From Tetrahymena elliotti 4EA (Eukaryota; Ciliophora; Oligohymenophorea; Hymenostomatida; Tetrahymenidae), in the NCBI GenBank assembly GCA_000231825.2, contig JH720322.1:124001-188000 (forward strand): DNA of 64,000 bases. The letters run 5' to 3'. Made by a program: the position numbers and the translations under genes. This document shows, one piece after another, positions 14,465 to 28,479 of the stretch (position 1 is the stretch's first letter; each line of letters begins with the position of its first letter). The notes below the pieces were generated by a model. That model was given only the letters and a program-made list of their open reading frames with translations. It was not told where the DNA came from and did no database searches.

Positions 14465-17400
14465 TCAGTTATTTTTCTTAAAATAAGAAACTACATAAGG
14501 GCTTTCAAGTAATATACTAAGATCGATCAGATCAAGCAATTATTTTGTCTAATAGAACTAGGTACCTATAGACTTGTAATAAATTCTCCATCCAACGAAC
14601 AAGACAAATAGAAGTATTACTAACTATACAACTAGAAGTATTACAGATATCGTTAAATTAAAATTAAAGTTTGATTCATAGATGTCCTAAAAAAAATTGT
14701 GAACCAATTTTGTTGTCAGCATAATCTAAATTGAAAAGTTGAATTCATCATACAAACTCAAAGTTTGATACATATTTTTTAATGTTTATTATATCTCATT
14801 AAAATCTAAATTAGCAAGTCCTTCTAAATAATTATTATATATTTCCATATATTTTTGAGCTACTACAAATAATCCTTGCTGGAAAATACCTCCTAAAAGA
14901 GTTTAGCACAATTCAATATCAAATTTTATATCACTTGTATAACTTTCAGGAGAATTCTTTACTACATCGCAGACATTACTTTTAAAAAGAGGTAATAAAA
15001 AATTTTGATATTTAGATTTTTAATTTCCAGAATATTTCTCATAATTTTAAAACTAGCTCATCAGTTTGTTAAGTCGCTAAGTTCCAACCTATGAAAATCC
15101 CTAAGCGAAATCTTTATAATTAGTTTTTGTTTCATCATCTATATTTGGAGTACTTAAGGCAGATGGAATACTGAATCTAGCATTCATTTGGCTAGCAATA
15201 TTATCAAAAAACAAATCGAATTGAGCTATTATTTTAAATTTGATAATATTTAATCTAATGTAAAATGAAAAAGCAAAAACTTACCTAAGAAATTAATCTG
15301 TGTTTAAAATTCTTCTATCTAAACGCTACCAAGAATGTACTTACTGACTCCATAGAATTACATACTAATTAAGCCAATAAGTAGTCCTACTAGAAACTTC
15401 TTTGAAATCTTTGGAATGTTATTTGTTGTACTTGTGTTTTTTTTCTTCATATTCATTAAACTTTTTTAAATAGTTTCAAAATTTTTGGAAAATGCACTTG
15501 CTCTGTGAGATTAGCTCATTTTTAATTAAATGCTAGTACCATATTACTATGTTGATTAAATGAACTGCCTTTCTTAAAATCTTGTTGATCTCATACCTTG
15601 CTTTTATAGTTCAATCCTTTCTTGCTAATCAAGATGCAAGCTTATAGATTGCATCATATATATAATTTTATCAGGAGCTATTGTAGCAAATAGTTTAAGA
15701 ATTTCTTCTTTTTAATTCTACGTATGAATATGAACTGGTATCATAAGAAGCGCAAATAACCCAGTCACAACAGATATAAGAACTAACTATATGGTTAATA
15801 ATAGTTTAGTTTGATCAATTTAAGAATTAAAGTTTTGAATATTCATTCTATATACATCCTCAAGGGATATAAATATGTATTAATAGTTTGCAAACATTGA
15901 TTGTTAAGAATAGCCACCATCATAAAAATTGTACATCATAGTATATAAAAAATTTAAAAAGTAGAGCATTTCATAATAAAAGTTAACTCTGGCAGCGAAT
16001 CTAGATTTATCAACTGAATTTATTATAACAAGCATAGTATCATAATTATTCATAACTGAAAATACATAAACATCCTTTTAAGTGACCTACGATGGCATTT
16101 TTAAATAACTAAAGTAAGAAGTATAGGTTAAATTTGAAAAGTATTTAACTGATTGGTTCAGCTGATCTAAATCCGATTACCTTGCATAACTAAATAGATT
16201 ACCTGAAAAGGAATTATAGACTCCTTGATTAGCAAACATTAATGAAATATACTTTTTTTATTAGTAAATCCAAAATATCTTTTAAAAATTACTTTTTTGG
16301 CTTAATAAATCATTATATTGCAAGAAAAAGCTTATTATTATGAGACCAAATATAATTACTATTGAAACAACTCCTATCATATTCGTTACTCTTAAACTGT
16401 TAGAGAATCTCTTTGAGCGGATAGTGTTCAACATATGTTATCTTTTTATTTGAAATGTGAATTAATATTTAAAAATACAAATTATGTTTTAGAAATGTAA
16501 TAAGTAATTATTTAAAGAATATTTTACCTAACTGAAGATCTAGATGTTCTTCCTGTTTTTGCACTATCTCTTTCATTATCTTTAAATTTATTTTGATCGT
16601 CTTCAGCTTCTTCTGCTTAATTTGAAATCTCTTAAGAGTCCTAGTCGTCTAATTCATTGTCTTAATCTCCACCATCGTTAGAATTAGAAATAATTTTTTC
16701 TAAGTTTATATTGTTTTTCATCACTTATAAGTGGCCTGAGGCAGAAATATTTTTTTTATTTTAAGAATTTAAACTATTTTTAAAAGAAGCTAATCTATTC
16801 CTAGGTTGACTATTTTCATAGTCTTCATTATCAAGATTTTCTGCAGCAGTATTCTCTTATATAGCACTGTCTTATATAATTGCATCAGTGTTATTATACT
16901 ACCTTTAGGTGTCTGGAAATATTAAAGCCTTCCTCTATGATGATGCAGGTGAAAAATAAGTAGAATCACTCATTATGTGCTATTAATTAACATTGTCAAG
17001 AGATTAAAACTCATTAATATTTGTATTTAAATAAAGTTTCTAATCTTTAACTCCATTTAAAGGCTTGAGTGGAGCTTCTTAAGCAATTATACCTGATTAA
17101 CTTTGGAATTATTGAGAATTTGAATTTAGGAGTTAATTTACTAATATCTACTCATTTTTGGCACCACTTGAGATTGTTTTTCCTTTTGCATACCAATTAG
17201 GTGATTTAACTTTATTGTTTTCAACTTTGAAATATTCGTCATCTATTTATCTTCTTTAACTATTCAAATCTTACAAGCTGGTGATATCTCTTGGGGTTTC
17301 TTAATATTAAGTTTCAGATTCATTTTCTCTATTTTATTTTGCTTATTTTTGTTAAAAGTTAGAAAGATCCATTTAAAAGTTTCTAGGAGTAACTACTAAA

Positions 17401-20363
17401 GATTCTTTTCTTGTTCCTTTTCTTTATTGAGACATCAAGACTTCATCAATATATGAGAGGGAATTTAATCCTAGCATTGAACTGTCAACAGATCCAAAAT
17501 TATCTTTTGAAGTTTCTCTTATTTCAATCAATTTATTTTATTAGCTGACTAACTTTTATTTAATTACTTCTGCATCTGCATATTCCTAAATCTATAATCT
17601 AAAATTTTTCATTGCTTCTTTTTTTTGGTTTATATCAAAGAGAGGCTTTAGATGATGTACTTGGAATGATACAAATTAAGCAAAATGAGTATTTACAGGA
17701 TAGTAAGTAAAGCGCATTTAATATAGATTAAGATGAGAGAGATCAGATATAATATTAGCATCATATATATCCCTTTCTATGTTGGCCTCACTTATATTTA
17801 GAGGTTTAATAATTATAGTTTCATATGAAGTTCCTGGAGTACCTTTTTTAACTAAGTGTTTCATAATAGGCATTATTAACCCTAATCTTATTTTTTTTGC
17901 TTCACTTTAAGAAAAATTACCGTTAAAAAGTATGTTGAAAAACTTTTCATCAAAAACATTAAATCTAAAATTATCAGTACTAGGAGTTGTGGTAACATAC
18001 AAATTTCCATCAACAATTTATTTCAACCATCCACAAGCACCTAATTGTTTATCACCCAGCATACAAAGCTGTACTTTAAAGCTGTAGGGTACTGACCAAC
18101 CTTCAGAATCTATTCCAATAACAGTTGGGTAATGCTTCATGTCTTAATTGACAAGCTTTTTTTAGACACAATGAAGTAATATGGCATCATGAACCATAGC
18201 TATATCTTCACTCATTATAAAATTAATATTTCTCCCTATGGCGTCAGAATTTTACTTGACAATAGGAACAACTTCCTTAAAGTTTTTAGAAACTTTTAGA
18301 ATTTTTCCAATATCATTTAAAAGTGAAATAAATATAGCACAAGAATCATCTTCATAGAAAGGAATGCGATTTTTTTTCTGTCCTAATTTTATCTAGTTAA
18401 TGTACATCTTTCTAAATATAGGTTCTATGGTTAGGCATTCTTCAAAGCCTTCACATAGACTTAATAATGAAAGACTTGTGCTGTTTACATTAAATAATCT
18501 TACTAAATCTTCTTGCAGCCTTGTTCTTTTTTCTTAGAGTTTTTAAGCTTGCTTTTGCAGTTACATCAAGTTTATATAGTCTTTACACATAATAAGTAGC
18601 AGTTCCTATTTTTCTTTTAAACATGAACGGTATTATACAGATGCTTCTTGTAGATTTTCATCAAATAAAATAATATCTAAAAGCTACCCGTGAGTTTTTT
18701 GATAAATTCTTTAAGCCTCTAGCTCAAATTATTGAGAAGCTAAAATAAATATATATTTTAATAGCATTTTTTATTTAAGATTTAGTCTCTTCGAGTATTT
18801 TTCCTTATGAGAAAGTATCTCTCGAAAAGAAGTGGTCTAATTTTTACTCCAGTTAATCATAAATGCATAATAACTAAATAAAAAATCACTCGACTGATTC
18901 TTGAGCAGCCTGCACTCGGAAATGTAAGTATTTCTAATATAATGCTCTAAATACATTTTCCTTGCATGATCACTAATAAAATCACTTTTCGTGATTTCTT
19001 CATCTTACTTTTAAATAATTTTGATTAAAAATAAAGGCCTTTTGCAATCATAAATTTATTTACATATTTTTTACAAAAGCATTGAGGATATTCGAGACAA
19101 TTTTAATGATGATCAGAAACAATTTTCTCTAAAATTAAAGAATTATTTGATTCCAAGTAATGAGATAAATTTGTTTTGACATTATAAGCAATAAATCTAA
19201 GAAACAAATCTATTTTTTCCAATTGGCTAACTGTTTTTTAAACTCCTTTTTATGTGTTGATAATTTATATTGCTTTGGCAACATTTTTTTATAATTTATC
19301 ATACATAATAAAGCTTCCAGCCTAATAGCTAAGAGGAATACAGACTAAAAGGGCAAATATAAAATCTATTTGTTATTTTTTAAATTAGCTGATCATAAAA
19401 ATAAAGGAAATACCAACATTTGTTAAAGTTAAGCTGTATTCTACAGATTAAATTTTAAAATTCTAGTATGGGTGATATAAGTAAAGGTAAATTAGCTTTA
19501 TTAGATTAAAAAAGAACCCAAAAAAAGGTAAAATTTGATAGTTTCCAAATTTAACAACAAAGATAACAATTATTTTTAATGAAATAAGAAAGTAGTCATG
19601 CTTAGAATTTTTTTTAGCTAGGAAATCTTTAGTTGTGTATCTGATATCAAAATCGGTTGAACATATTATAAATTCTATTTTATACATAAATTTATTTAAT
19701 ATTTATGAAAAAACTAGATAATTGTTAAATTTGTATTATTTAATAAGTAAAAGTTTCTCTATATTTGTTTGTATTTAGCTATCTAATTGCTTGCTTGCTA
19801 ATCAAAACTTTCAGTTAAACTCAAAATTTAAATAATTTATTAATGAATTTACATAGCGATATGGTAAGAAAAATATTGATTATAGACATTTCACTTTATT
19901 TAGAATAATACTATAGGCTAGAAAACATTGAGAATATAAAATTTACAAAAGTATATGATCTAAATAGCAGAGAGAATATTTTTAAATTCCTAATTGACCT
20001 TCCAGAAAGGTAAAGAGAGAGTCTTAATGCTAAGTAGAGATATAAAATGATATTAAAAGCAAAAAGAAAAAAAAAGATAAATTCCACTAATAAGTTAGGC
20101 CATTATTCCATAATTAATCCTTAAATATACCCATCAGTTTTCTAGTTTTTTTCTAATGTTTTTGTAAATGAATCGCCATTAAAGTTGAATTATAATATTT
20201 CAAATTATCTAAATATAATCAAAAAAACGCTCAGTAAATAAGGCCTATCATAACAGTTAAATAATAAATAGCTCTCTTATATGTAAAATTATTCTATCTT
20301 CTTCCTAAAATACCTTGAAAAATTTTAAACTATGTTTTTATTTCCTTTAATACTAAGATTCAT
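14465..20363 (-). CDS. TmcB-like PAS membrane protein, array gene C
   Basis: The best-resolved member. It starts at ATG 20363 and stops at TGA 14465. Introns: 19675-19852, 19008-19063, 16442-16527 and 15226-15284; removing them gives one open frame of roughly 1,840 residues. The N-terminal helices are followed by an exon with FDIRYTTKDF, the motif H-x3-C-x5-C-F-C (19073-19111, with HH and YPQ context), a helical region, and a PAS domain at about 17990-18370 (DDSCAIFISLLNDIGKI, GRNINF, EGWSVPY). A long Ser/Asn/Gln-rich linker (16540-17600) ends in a basic TGRTSRSS stretch. Then come a membrane helix, an extracytoplasmic loop, a second helix, LFATIAPDKI (15660-15710), MKKKNTSTT (15424-15450), a loop with two conserved Cys, a final helix and the tail SPYVVSYFKKNN. 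Likely a membrane sensor; no catalytic domain is visible. Most similar to D and E. Confidence 0.82.
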
Positions 20364-21632
20364 TTATTTGTAGTTATTGTTTTATATACTTAAAGAAATC
20401 AATACAAGAAAATTTTTTAACAAAAATTAGATTTGATCATTTAATTACTTAAATGCATTTGATTTAAAAAACCATCAATATTAATTATTAAATTCAAGTA
20501 TCCCATAATCTTTAGATTAATATAAACTTTCTTAAGAACTTTTCACCGAATTGCAAAATACGTAAATAAGTAAGTAATCAAATATTTTTAAACGTACTTT
20601 CTATTTTTCATTTAGATTGCTATCATATAAATTTTACATTGGTTACATAAATTCAAATTTATATTTGAAATAGATAACATATTAACCTCAAATCTGAAAC
20701 AAATAAGTAAAATTTGTAATATTTTCTCCTTTTATTAAAATATTATTCATAATTAAAATTGATAACAAAAGATTATCAAAATTCGGAGATTGAATTGCTA
20801 ATCATTGACATTTAATTAAATTTCACTGCATTTTAGATGAAAATTTCTTTGGAAAACGCGGTATCTTTAAACTAAATGAATGATAAATTCATTACTAAAA
20901 TTTAAATTCATTTCTTTTAATAATTAGCAAAAATTAAGTATGGTTAAATTCTACTACATTAAGATAATCAAGATAGTAAAGATCTAAATTATAAAATTTA
21001 AATTTTTTTGAATAAGCTATTAGCAGTTTGCAAATTATTAAACATGAGAGTATGTCTTTGTTTAGGTTATATTGGTATTGGGATGTGTAAAAGTCTTATC
21101 TTTTTAAAATAATAATTTATTGAAATATAATTTGATGTTTTAGTTTGCTTATAAAGAAGTGAAACATCTCAAAGTGTTAGAAAATTCCTTTGTTTAATTT
21201 AAAATTCTAGCTCAGAGAAATAGCTAATGATAGTATCTAAAAAATAGGTGAAGAAGTTTCTAAATTTTTAAATTTAAATGAGTATTTTTTTTAAGATTAG
21301 AATACAACAAAATTTGTGATACTGGAGCAAAGGAAATTTTAAACAAATTGGACCACTAAAAAATATATTAATAGGCATTCGAAATTTAAAGTTTAGTTCT
21401 TTCAATTAAAATTTAATTCCAAAGAAAAAAATGAATACAATTAAATAAATACTAGTCAAATATGATTTCTGAATTATTTTTAATTTGTATTTAATTATCT
21501 ATGTTTAAATTTTAGTAAAATTAAAAAAATAATTTTAAAACACAACATAAAAATTATTTGTATTTCAAAAATTAGATTGTTTTTTGATCATTTTATTAAA
21601 AAGTATATTTATTTATTTATTAATTCAATATT
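20364..21632. other. Intergenic spacer between genes C and D
   Basis: About 1.27 kb of A+T-rich DNA. A plus-strand frame at 21163-21465 runs 100 codons without TGA and contains Glu/Gln/Lys/Thr-rich sequence, but it has no good start and its length is within chance expectation. It may be a coding relic. No repeat or RNA gene recognised. Confidence 0.35.
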
Positions 21633-24600
21633 TCATATATTCTTTTTGAAGTAAGAAATGATATATGGATTATCTACTAAGATATTGATATCAATTATAT
21701 CTAGGTTTTGTTTAGCCTGATAGTAAGTATTACTCAAAATATTGTAAAATTTTCTCCAACCGAAAACTGCAACAAAAAATAAAAGAACTATCTGTATTGA
21801 TATAAGCCAGAGCTGTAAATTGTAATTATATTCATAGTATAAATCATAAGTGTCTTGTTAAAAATAATGAACTATTTTACTTAAGTACATTTAGTAAATG
21901 AAAAACTCATATTCGCTTCTTATTTCAGTTTATTTTTAATATTATTAAAACCCTTTAGCGAATACTGCAAAATTATTACCCTAAGAGATCTCATTATATT
22001 GATTTATCATTTAAATTATTTGCTTTACCATAACAACTAATCCTGACTCAAAAATACCATTAAGACAACCCATACAATTTTCATAATCAAAACTAATTTC
22101 TCTGAAATATACAGGGTCAGTTCCATTCAAAGTTTTGCAAATATCATCTTTAACAATAGGTATCATAAAATTATCATAGTATTTTTACAAATATCCATGG
22201 TAGTTTTCATATTTTTAGAAATTATCCATTACTTTATCAAGATAAGATTACGTGAGTTTTACTTAAGATTTCAGAGTATCGGCATAAGTGGAAATATAAG
22301 GATATTTTCCTTTTGTAGAGATCAAGAGATATGTATGAGAGTACTTTGTACAAAAGAGGGAAGTTAAATTATCAATTAAGTAATCAAAAGAATCTAATTA
22401 TTATTAGAAAAAATATATCTGTAAATGAAAAGAGTAAATTTATTTATTTATCTATTTTTTATAATTTAAATATTTTTCTATTTCAGATTAATTTAATTTC
22501 AGAAACTCTACAGAAATTTAAATTTAGAAGTTTCTTAGAATAAATTGGGTAAGGAAGGATTTCTTTTCTTTTTCAATTTTAATTGCATCCTAGAATTTTG
22601 AAAATTTAATATGAAAAAAAATTAATTAAACTACTTAAAAAATGGATGTTCATCTAATAGGTGTCAATGTTTTACAAGCTGGTTATATAATTTGTCACTG
22701 GGTAAAATAATGTAAAGCAGAAGCAAATCATTATTCCTATAACTAGTTTAAAGCTGAATTTTTTAATTGAGTTTGTAGCACTAATATTTTTCTTTTTCAT
22801 ATTTTCTAATGGTTTTTTAAAAATTATTTAATTTGAGGGAAAAAATTATTGATCTCTATCTGTGACATGTGAATTCAAAATATTTTAATATTCAGAATTC
22901 TTTATTTTAACCTAAGAATGTGAAACTAAGAGATTTATATTTCTTGATTTGTGTTTTTTAGATTCCATATTTTCAACAACTTCAAGATGCTTGTTGATTT
23001 AAATCATCATTTGTATAATTTTATCTGGTGAAATAGTTGCAAACAATTTCAGAATATCTTCTTTTTTCTTCATATTAAACATATAAATTGGAATACTTAA
23101 GCAAGAAAATATCCCTGTTACTACTGATATAACTATTAGTTGGTAAAAAACAAAATTTTTAATATTATTAATTCTATTTAATTGATAATCTTGGTTATCT
23201 TCATAGATTTCATCCAGAGAATCATTAATACCCATATAATTTTTTATACCTAGTACTTAATTATACTAATTAGGATCTAGTACACTTGCTACATAATATC
23301 CTACAGTTTAAAAAAAAACAATTTTGTAAGTTAGATGAGATTCATAATTTGTTATTTAAGTAGAATTTGTTGTGCTTGGCATCTAAAGCAAAGTTTAGTA
23401 ATTATTTATTTTATTAAAAACATAGACTTCGTCTAGGTTACCTTAAATCAGTTGTTTAGTTTAATTTTAATAACCCTAGTACATGTAACCATTAACTCCC
23501 AATACTTTCTTAACAAGTTTTTTCAAAATGTTTGGATCTGTAATCTAATAAAAATTAGATTTTAGTCCATATAATAAAAAATTGTTGCCAAAGAAAATAG
23601 TAATAAATCTCTTTAATGAAAAAGTCCAGTTGATCTGATAAAAGTTAACTTTTTGAATATGTTAATAATTCAATTAAAGTTCGAAAATTGTTATATTCAG
23701 ACAGCATATCACAATAATAGATAAAACTCCTAGAATATTTATCAGCTTCAAACACTTCGAATCTCCTTTTTTTCTTATTGTGCCAAGTATTTGAATCCTT
23801 TAATTTAATGTGAAAATATGAAAAAATAAGTTCAATAACAAATTCTAAAAATGAATGAAAAAAATTGTTTAAATTAGAAAAAAATAAATTATTTTACTTT
23901 GATTGAGATCTTTAAGATTTCGATGATTTTACACTTCCTTCATCTTTAAAGTCGTCTATTTTATCATCATTTTATTAAGTTATTACATTATTAGAAAATC
24001 CTTCTTATTTTTGATTTGCACTTTTTATTTTAGTTTTATTTTCTGAGGGCCTTCTATTATTATTTTTTATTTTAGAATTGTGCTTGCTGAGAGTAGTCTA
24101 TTTTTTTAGATCTAAGTAGTTAGTTGATTATGTTGATCCTCTTTTTCTAGTAAATTTTTTATGTAATTCATCTTCAATTGTGTTTTCTTTATTTGAGTTG
24201 ATAAGCTATTTATTTTTTTCATATGGATTTCCCAGCATTTTTCTCTATGAGGATATGGGAGAAAAATCAATACTTAAAACATTTTAGTTTTAATTGCTAT
24301 CTGAGCTTTAAATATTTTATGGTGAACTCATTTCCGAGGATACAGGTTAATTCTAAATATTATTTGTACTTAAGTGTTTGAATGTTGCAATTGTGCCTAA
24401 ACTGCCAATTGATACTCCCTATTAAAGTTAAGACTAATAGCCAAAGCTATTTATATTGTAATTATTAACGTGCTAAGTATCAAATAAACTAGGTTTTTAG
24501 CCATATTTGACTAATTATTAATTTTTAAGAATTTGAATTTATTTAACAGTAACTTTTCTCTTTTCAATTTCAGGTGAATAGAGAGAATTTTATTCAGTTT

Positions 24601-27600
24601 CTTCTTAAATGAGTCCCAAGGTATCTAAAGGTTTAGATTATAATTTATCTTCATGTCCTGAAATTTTATGGTTAGAATCAATATAAACATAATAATCTTC
24701 AGTTTTTTAAGATTATTCAAGATCATTTTATTTTTAAGTTTAATCTAAAAAGTTAGACTTTTCTTCACTTTCATTCTAATTATTAATGTTAAAGTTTAGC
24801 TCATCATAATCTGTTTTTTCAATGATCTAATTTAGACCCTCTTATAATTCTCCTAAATTTTGAGCTGCTTCTGGATATTATGAAAGCTAAAATTTAAAAT
24901 TTCGAAGAGCGTCTTTCTTTGAATTAATGTCAAAGATTGGTTTAATTTAGCTAATTTACAACTGTGTGATTTAAATTATTTCATTTTCAATCAAATATTA
25001 AGAGAATTTTATTAAGTATAATTTCCTTTTACTTAATATTTAAATGAATTATTAAATATTAGAACTAAGATCCAAATTTGCTTCTGACATATTTTGGGGT
25101 TAAAACATAAGAGTTTCATGCTATTATCCTTGTATACCTTTTTCTTAGAGCATTTTAAATAGAGGGATAATGGAAGAAATAAATGCTTTTTTGGATTCAA
25201 AATAAGTAAAATATTAACTAAATATGTGTTAATAAAATTTTTTGTCTGAAATAATAATTCTGTAATTCTCTTAAGGTAAGCACATTATATACATTTTATC
25301 ATCTTAGATTCTCTTTAGTAACCCACAACAGCCTAAATTACTATCTCCCATCAAGAAAGTCTAAATTTTCAAATTATAAGGTATTGCCCATCCCTCTCTA
25401 TCTTTACCTAACAGTAAAGGATAGCTCTTTACATTGTAATTTATTTGTTTTCTTTAATTTAAGCCTTTGAAAAGTATTTCATCATGAACTTATGCAATTT
25501 CCATGGGTTGTAAAAATTTAATATTTTACCCAATCGCTTCTTAATTAATTGATACTAAAGGGATAACATCCTTAAAGTTTTTAGATACTTTTACAATATT
25601 TCCTAAGTCGTTTAGTAGAGATATGTAAATAGCCGTAGAATCTTCTGAATAATTTAATAAATAATTTTTAACCCCAAATCTACTAACTTTTTGGATTTCC
25701 ATAGTCTTTGATAAATCTTAATCAATAGTTAGGCATTCTTCAAATCCTTCACATAGACTAATTAAATCCGAGCTCAAAGAATGAATTTTTTATAATCTAA
25801 TAAGTTCTTTTCTTAATTAGATTCTTTTTTTCAGTAAAAATTGCAATTAATTTTCTAATTCTTTTAAATTAATGTAATCTTTTCCTATGACTTGAAGAAT
25901 GTCATATTTTAAATTTAGACATTCCTTAAGTTACTTATTACAATATTCAAGTGACTCATCAAACAGGATAATATCAATTAATTTCTCATTTTGTTCTATT
26001 TGAATCTTCATAGCATCCAACTCAAACTCTTTGCTTGCTAAATCATAAAAATAATTTATCATGAGCATTTACTCCATAGTATATTAACGTAATGAAGAAT
26101 TGTACAGTCTCATGATTTCTCGAAAAGAAATATTTTCATTTTATATCCCATTTATAATAAATGCTAAATAATTATAATGTAAGAAGTTAAAGCTAAGCTT
26201 ATTTTCTTTTAGGAAACTATTGTAACTATTCAATATATAGTGCTGTAAATATTATTTGCGATATTCTTCCCCAATTAACTCCTCTCTATTCAACAAAGAA
26301 TTCCCAACCTTTTTTTAAAAAATTACAACAATTAACTTAAAATCAATGTTTTTTTATGGAAAATAAGAAGAATTTTGGCTTTGAAAAACAGAAAAATTCA
26401 ATAATTAAAAATACAGAAAAAAGAGTTTATTATTTAATTAATGGTAAAAATATTCAATTTTTTAAATATCTTTTTGTCTAAAAATTCATTGATTTTTTAT
26501 CTTAAATTACAATTATTAGGAAGATTTGATTTATTCCAATCTAAATTTTAAAAACTTGAATTAACTATTTAAATAAAAAACGTTTACATTTTGCATGCAG
26601 AAACAGCTAGGGTAATCTTCGCAGTACTCATGATGCAAAGAAATAATATGTTCTAAAATAATTGAGTTGGTAGATGTCATGTAGGAAGCTAGAGAACAAT
26701 CTATTTATTGGTAAATATATCTAAAATAAAAATCTATTTCCTCTTATTTTCTATTTGATTTAATTTCTTCGGCCTCCTTTAATATGTTCTTCCCACTCTA
26801 AAAATACGATAAAATACGTTTAAGCCTAAATTCATATATTTGTTTGCCTGCAAAATAGCTGATAGGGATACAGCATAAAAACAAAATAATGAAATCATTT
26901 CCGAAAGAGGTGTTTTATACCAAAATAAATATTAGAGAAACACATAGGTTTGTTATGGTTAAGCTAAACTCAATTTATTACAAATTTTGAGACTGAAAAG
27001 GGTTTTAGAGAAAATAGTGTATTGTCTTAATTAGATTGAATATAAGTCCTAGAAATGGAAGAATCAAATAAAAACCAAAGTTGAGTATACATAGTACTAG
27101 TCCCCCAAGCATTTAAAAAAATAGTTCACTTCTTGTTTTTCTTTTAGCAAGATAATCTTTAATAACGTATCTATAATCAAAGTCAAGGGAAACTATTGTT
27201 AATTCTATTATTATATTTATATATTATTGTAAGTCATTTTTAAATAAATTGTGGATTGAAATAAATGTATCTATAATTGAAGTATTCGTTTTGTGGTTTA
27301 TTTTGTTATCTAATAAATTCATAAATACAAATCAACATTATTTTAAGGGAAATACATCAAAATTTATAACAATAAAAATTTTTTTTAATGAAAAAACACC
27401 TAGAAAATAAACAAAAAATCTATTCAGAAATTTAATTTACAATCAATTTTACTTGCTAAATCTTTTTCCACTTACTAATCTTTTTCTAATCTTAAAAAAA
27501 AAAATTTACATAAAACCAAAGTCAAACCAATGTTCAAAAGGCTTAGGTAAAGCTAAATATTGACCAAGCAAAGACTGGAATATATAGAAGGAAGATAAAC

Positions 27601-28023
27601 TAAGTAGGGATATATTTTATACAAAAAGCATATTAATGAATATCTTTTAACTTTTTTTTTATTGACAAAAAAAGCAAAATTAGCAATTAGGATGAGAAGA
27701 AGAAACAGAGTTAAAGACAAGCTTGTATAAAAAATAGCTTGAATAATTGTTGTGTTCCATTCTTGCATTGTAAATATATTAATATATTTATTGTTATTAT
27801 ATTTATTTGTGTTTATGATATCCTAATATAATTCCTCATTAAAATTAAACTGAAGTATACAAAACTGCCTAAATATTAATAAAAAGACACTCAAATAGTA
27901 TGACCTATCATATCCCTAAAGCAGTCTAAAGCTTTCTTCAGATATAAATGTTTGAAGAATCTCTTTTGTCTTATCTTTTAAAGTAGAATCTCTTTAGTTT
28001 TATGGTCTAATTACCTTACTCAT
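21633..28023 (-). CDS. TmcB-like PAS membrane protein, array gene D
   Basis: It starts at ATG 28023 and stops at TGA 21633. The N-terminus carries the family pattern of a short soluble lead, then helices, then FNFN. Introns: 27205-27509 (phase 1), 26309-26587 (phase 0) and 22394-22634 (phase 1, with a GTAGTT donor). The motif H-x3-C-x5-C-F-C lies at 26597-26635, immediately before the second intron. PAS is at about 25270-25670 (DSTAIYISLLNDLGNI, GQNIKF, EGWAIPY). The linker at 23900-24900 is rich in Ser, Asn and Gln. LFATISPDKIIQMM (about 23003-23056) and MKKKNISAT (about 22783-22805) flank the late membrane segments. The C-terminal loop holds KDDIC and a Cys-rich EN-C-x2-C-LNGIF segment; the tail is NPYIISYFKKNI. 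Its large introns make it look fragmented in a standard-code scan. Confidence 0.8.
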
Positions 28024-28479
28024 GTTATTTTTTATTACAAAAAATTCAGAATTTATTTTTTGTATTTGTTTTCTAAAATCTAAGTATTTTAGAAAATCGG
28101 ATTTATTAATTTTGGTAAGGTTTAAAATTTTTCTAAATTATATAATTATTAATACTCTCCTCCTTATGGAATTTTAATTAATTTTTGTCAGTAAATTTTG
28201 TTAATCAAATTTTGTATTAGTTTTTAAAAAATTAGTGATTGATAAAGAAAAACTCATTTTTAGTGATTAAAATATTTTTGAAAAAAAAAATTAATTTTTC
28301 AAGAAAAGATAGAATTAATGATATAAAATATAAAAAAGTTTTGCTTAATTTTCAAAAAATACAACATAATATTAGATTTTATAAATTATTTCTTAGTTTT
28401 GATTTGCAGATTATTTATTGACTTATTCATTCTTTCAAGCTTACACTAAATAAAGCGCAATTTATTATTTTAAAATTTT
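28024..28479. other. Intergenic spacer between genes D and E
   Basis: The shortest spacer in the array (456 bases). It is A+T-rich and contains only the presumed promoter of gene D and the 3' end of gene E. Short plus-strand open frames here show no recognisable features. Confidence 0.45.

Noticed and set aside
21163..21465. A 100-codon plus-strand frame in the C-D spacer
   Set aside because: It has no ATG near its beginning and no family resemblance. With TGA as the only stop and this base composition such lengths are expected by chance.
22331..22543. A plus-strand 70-codon frame
   Set aside because: It lies antisense to the third intron (22394-22634) and adjoining exon of gene D and has no features of its own.
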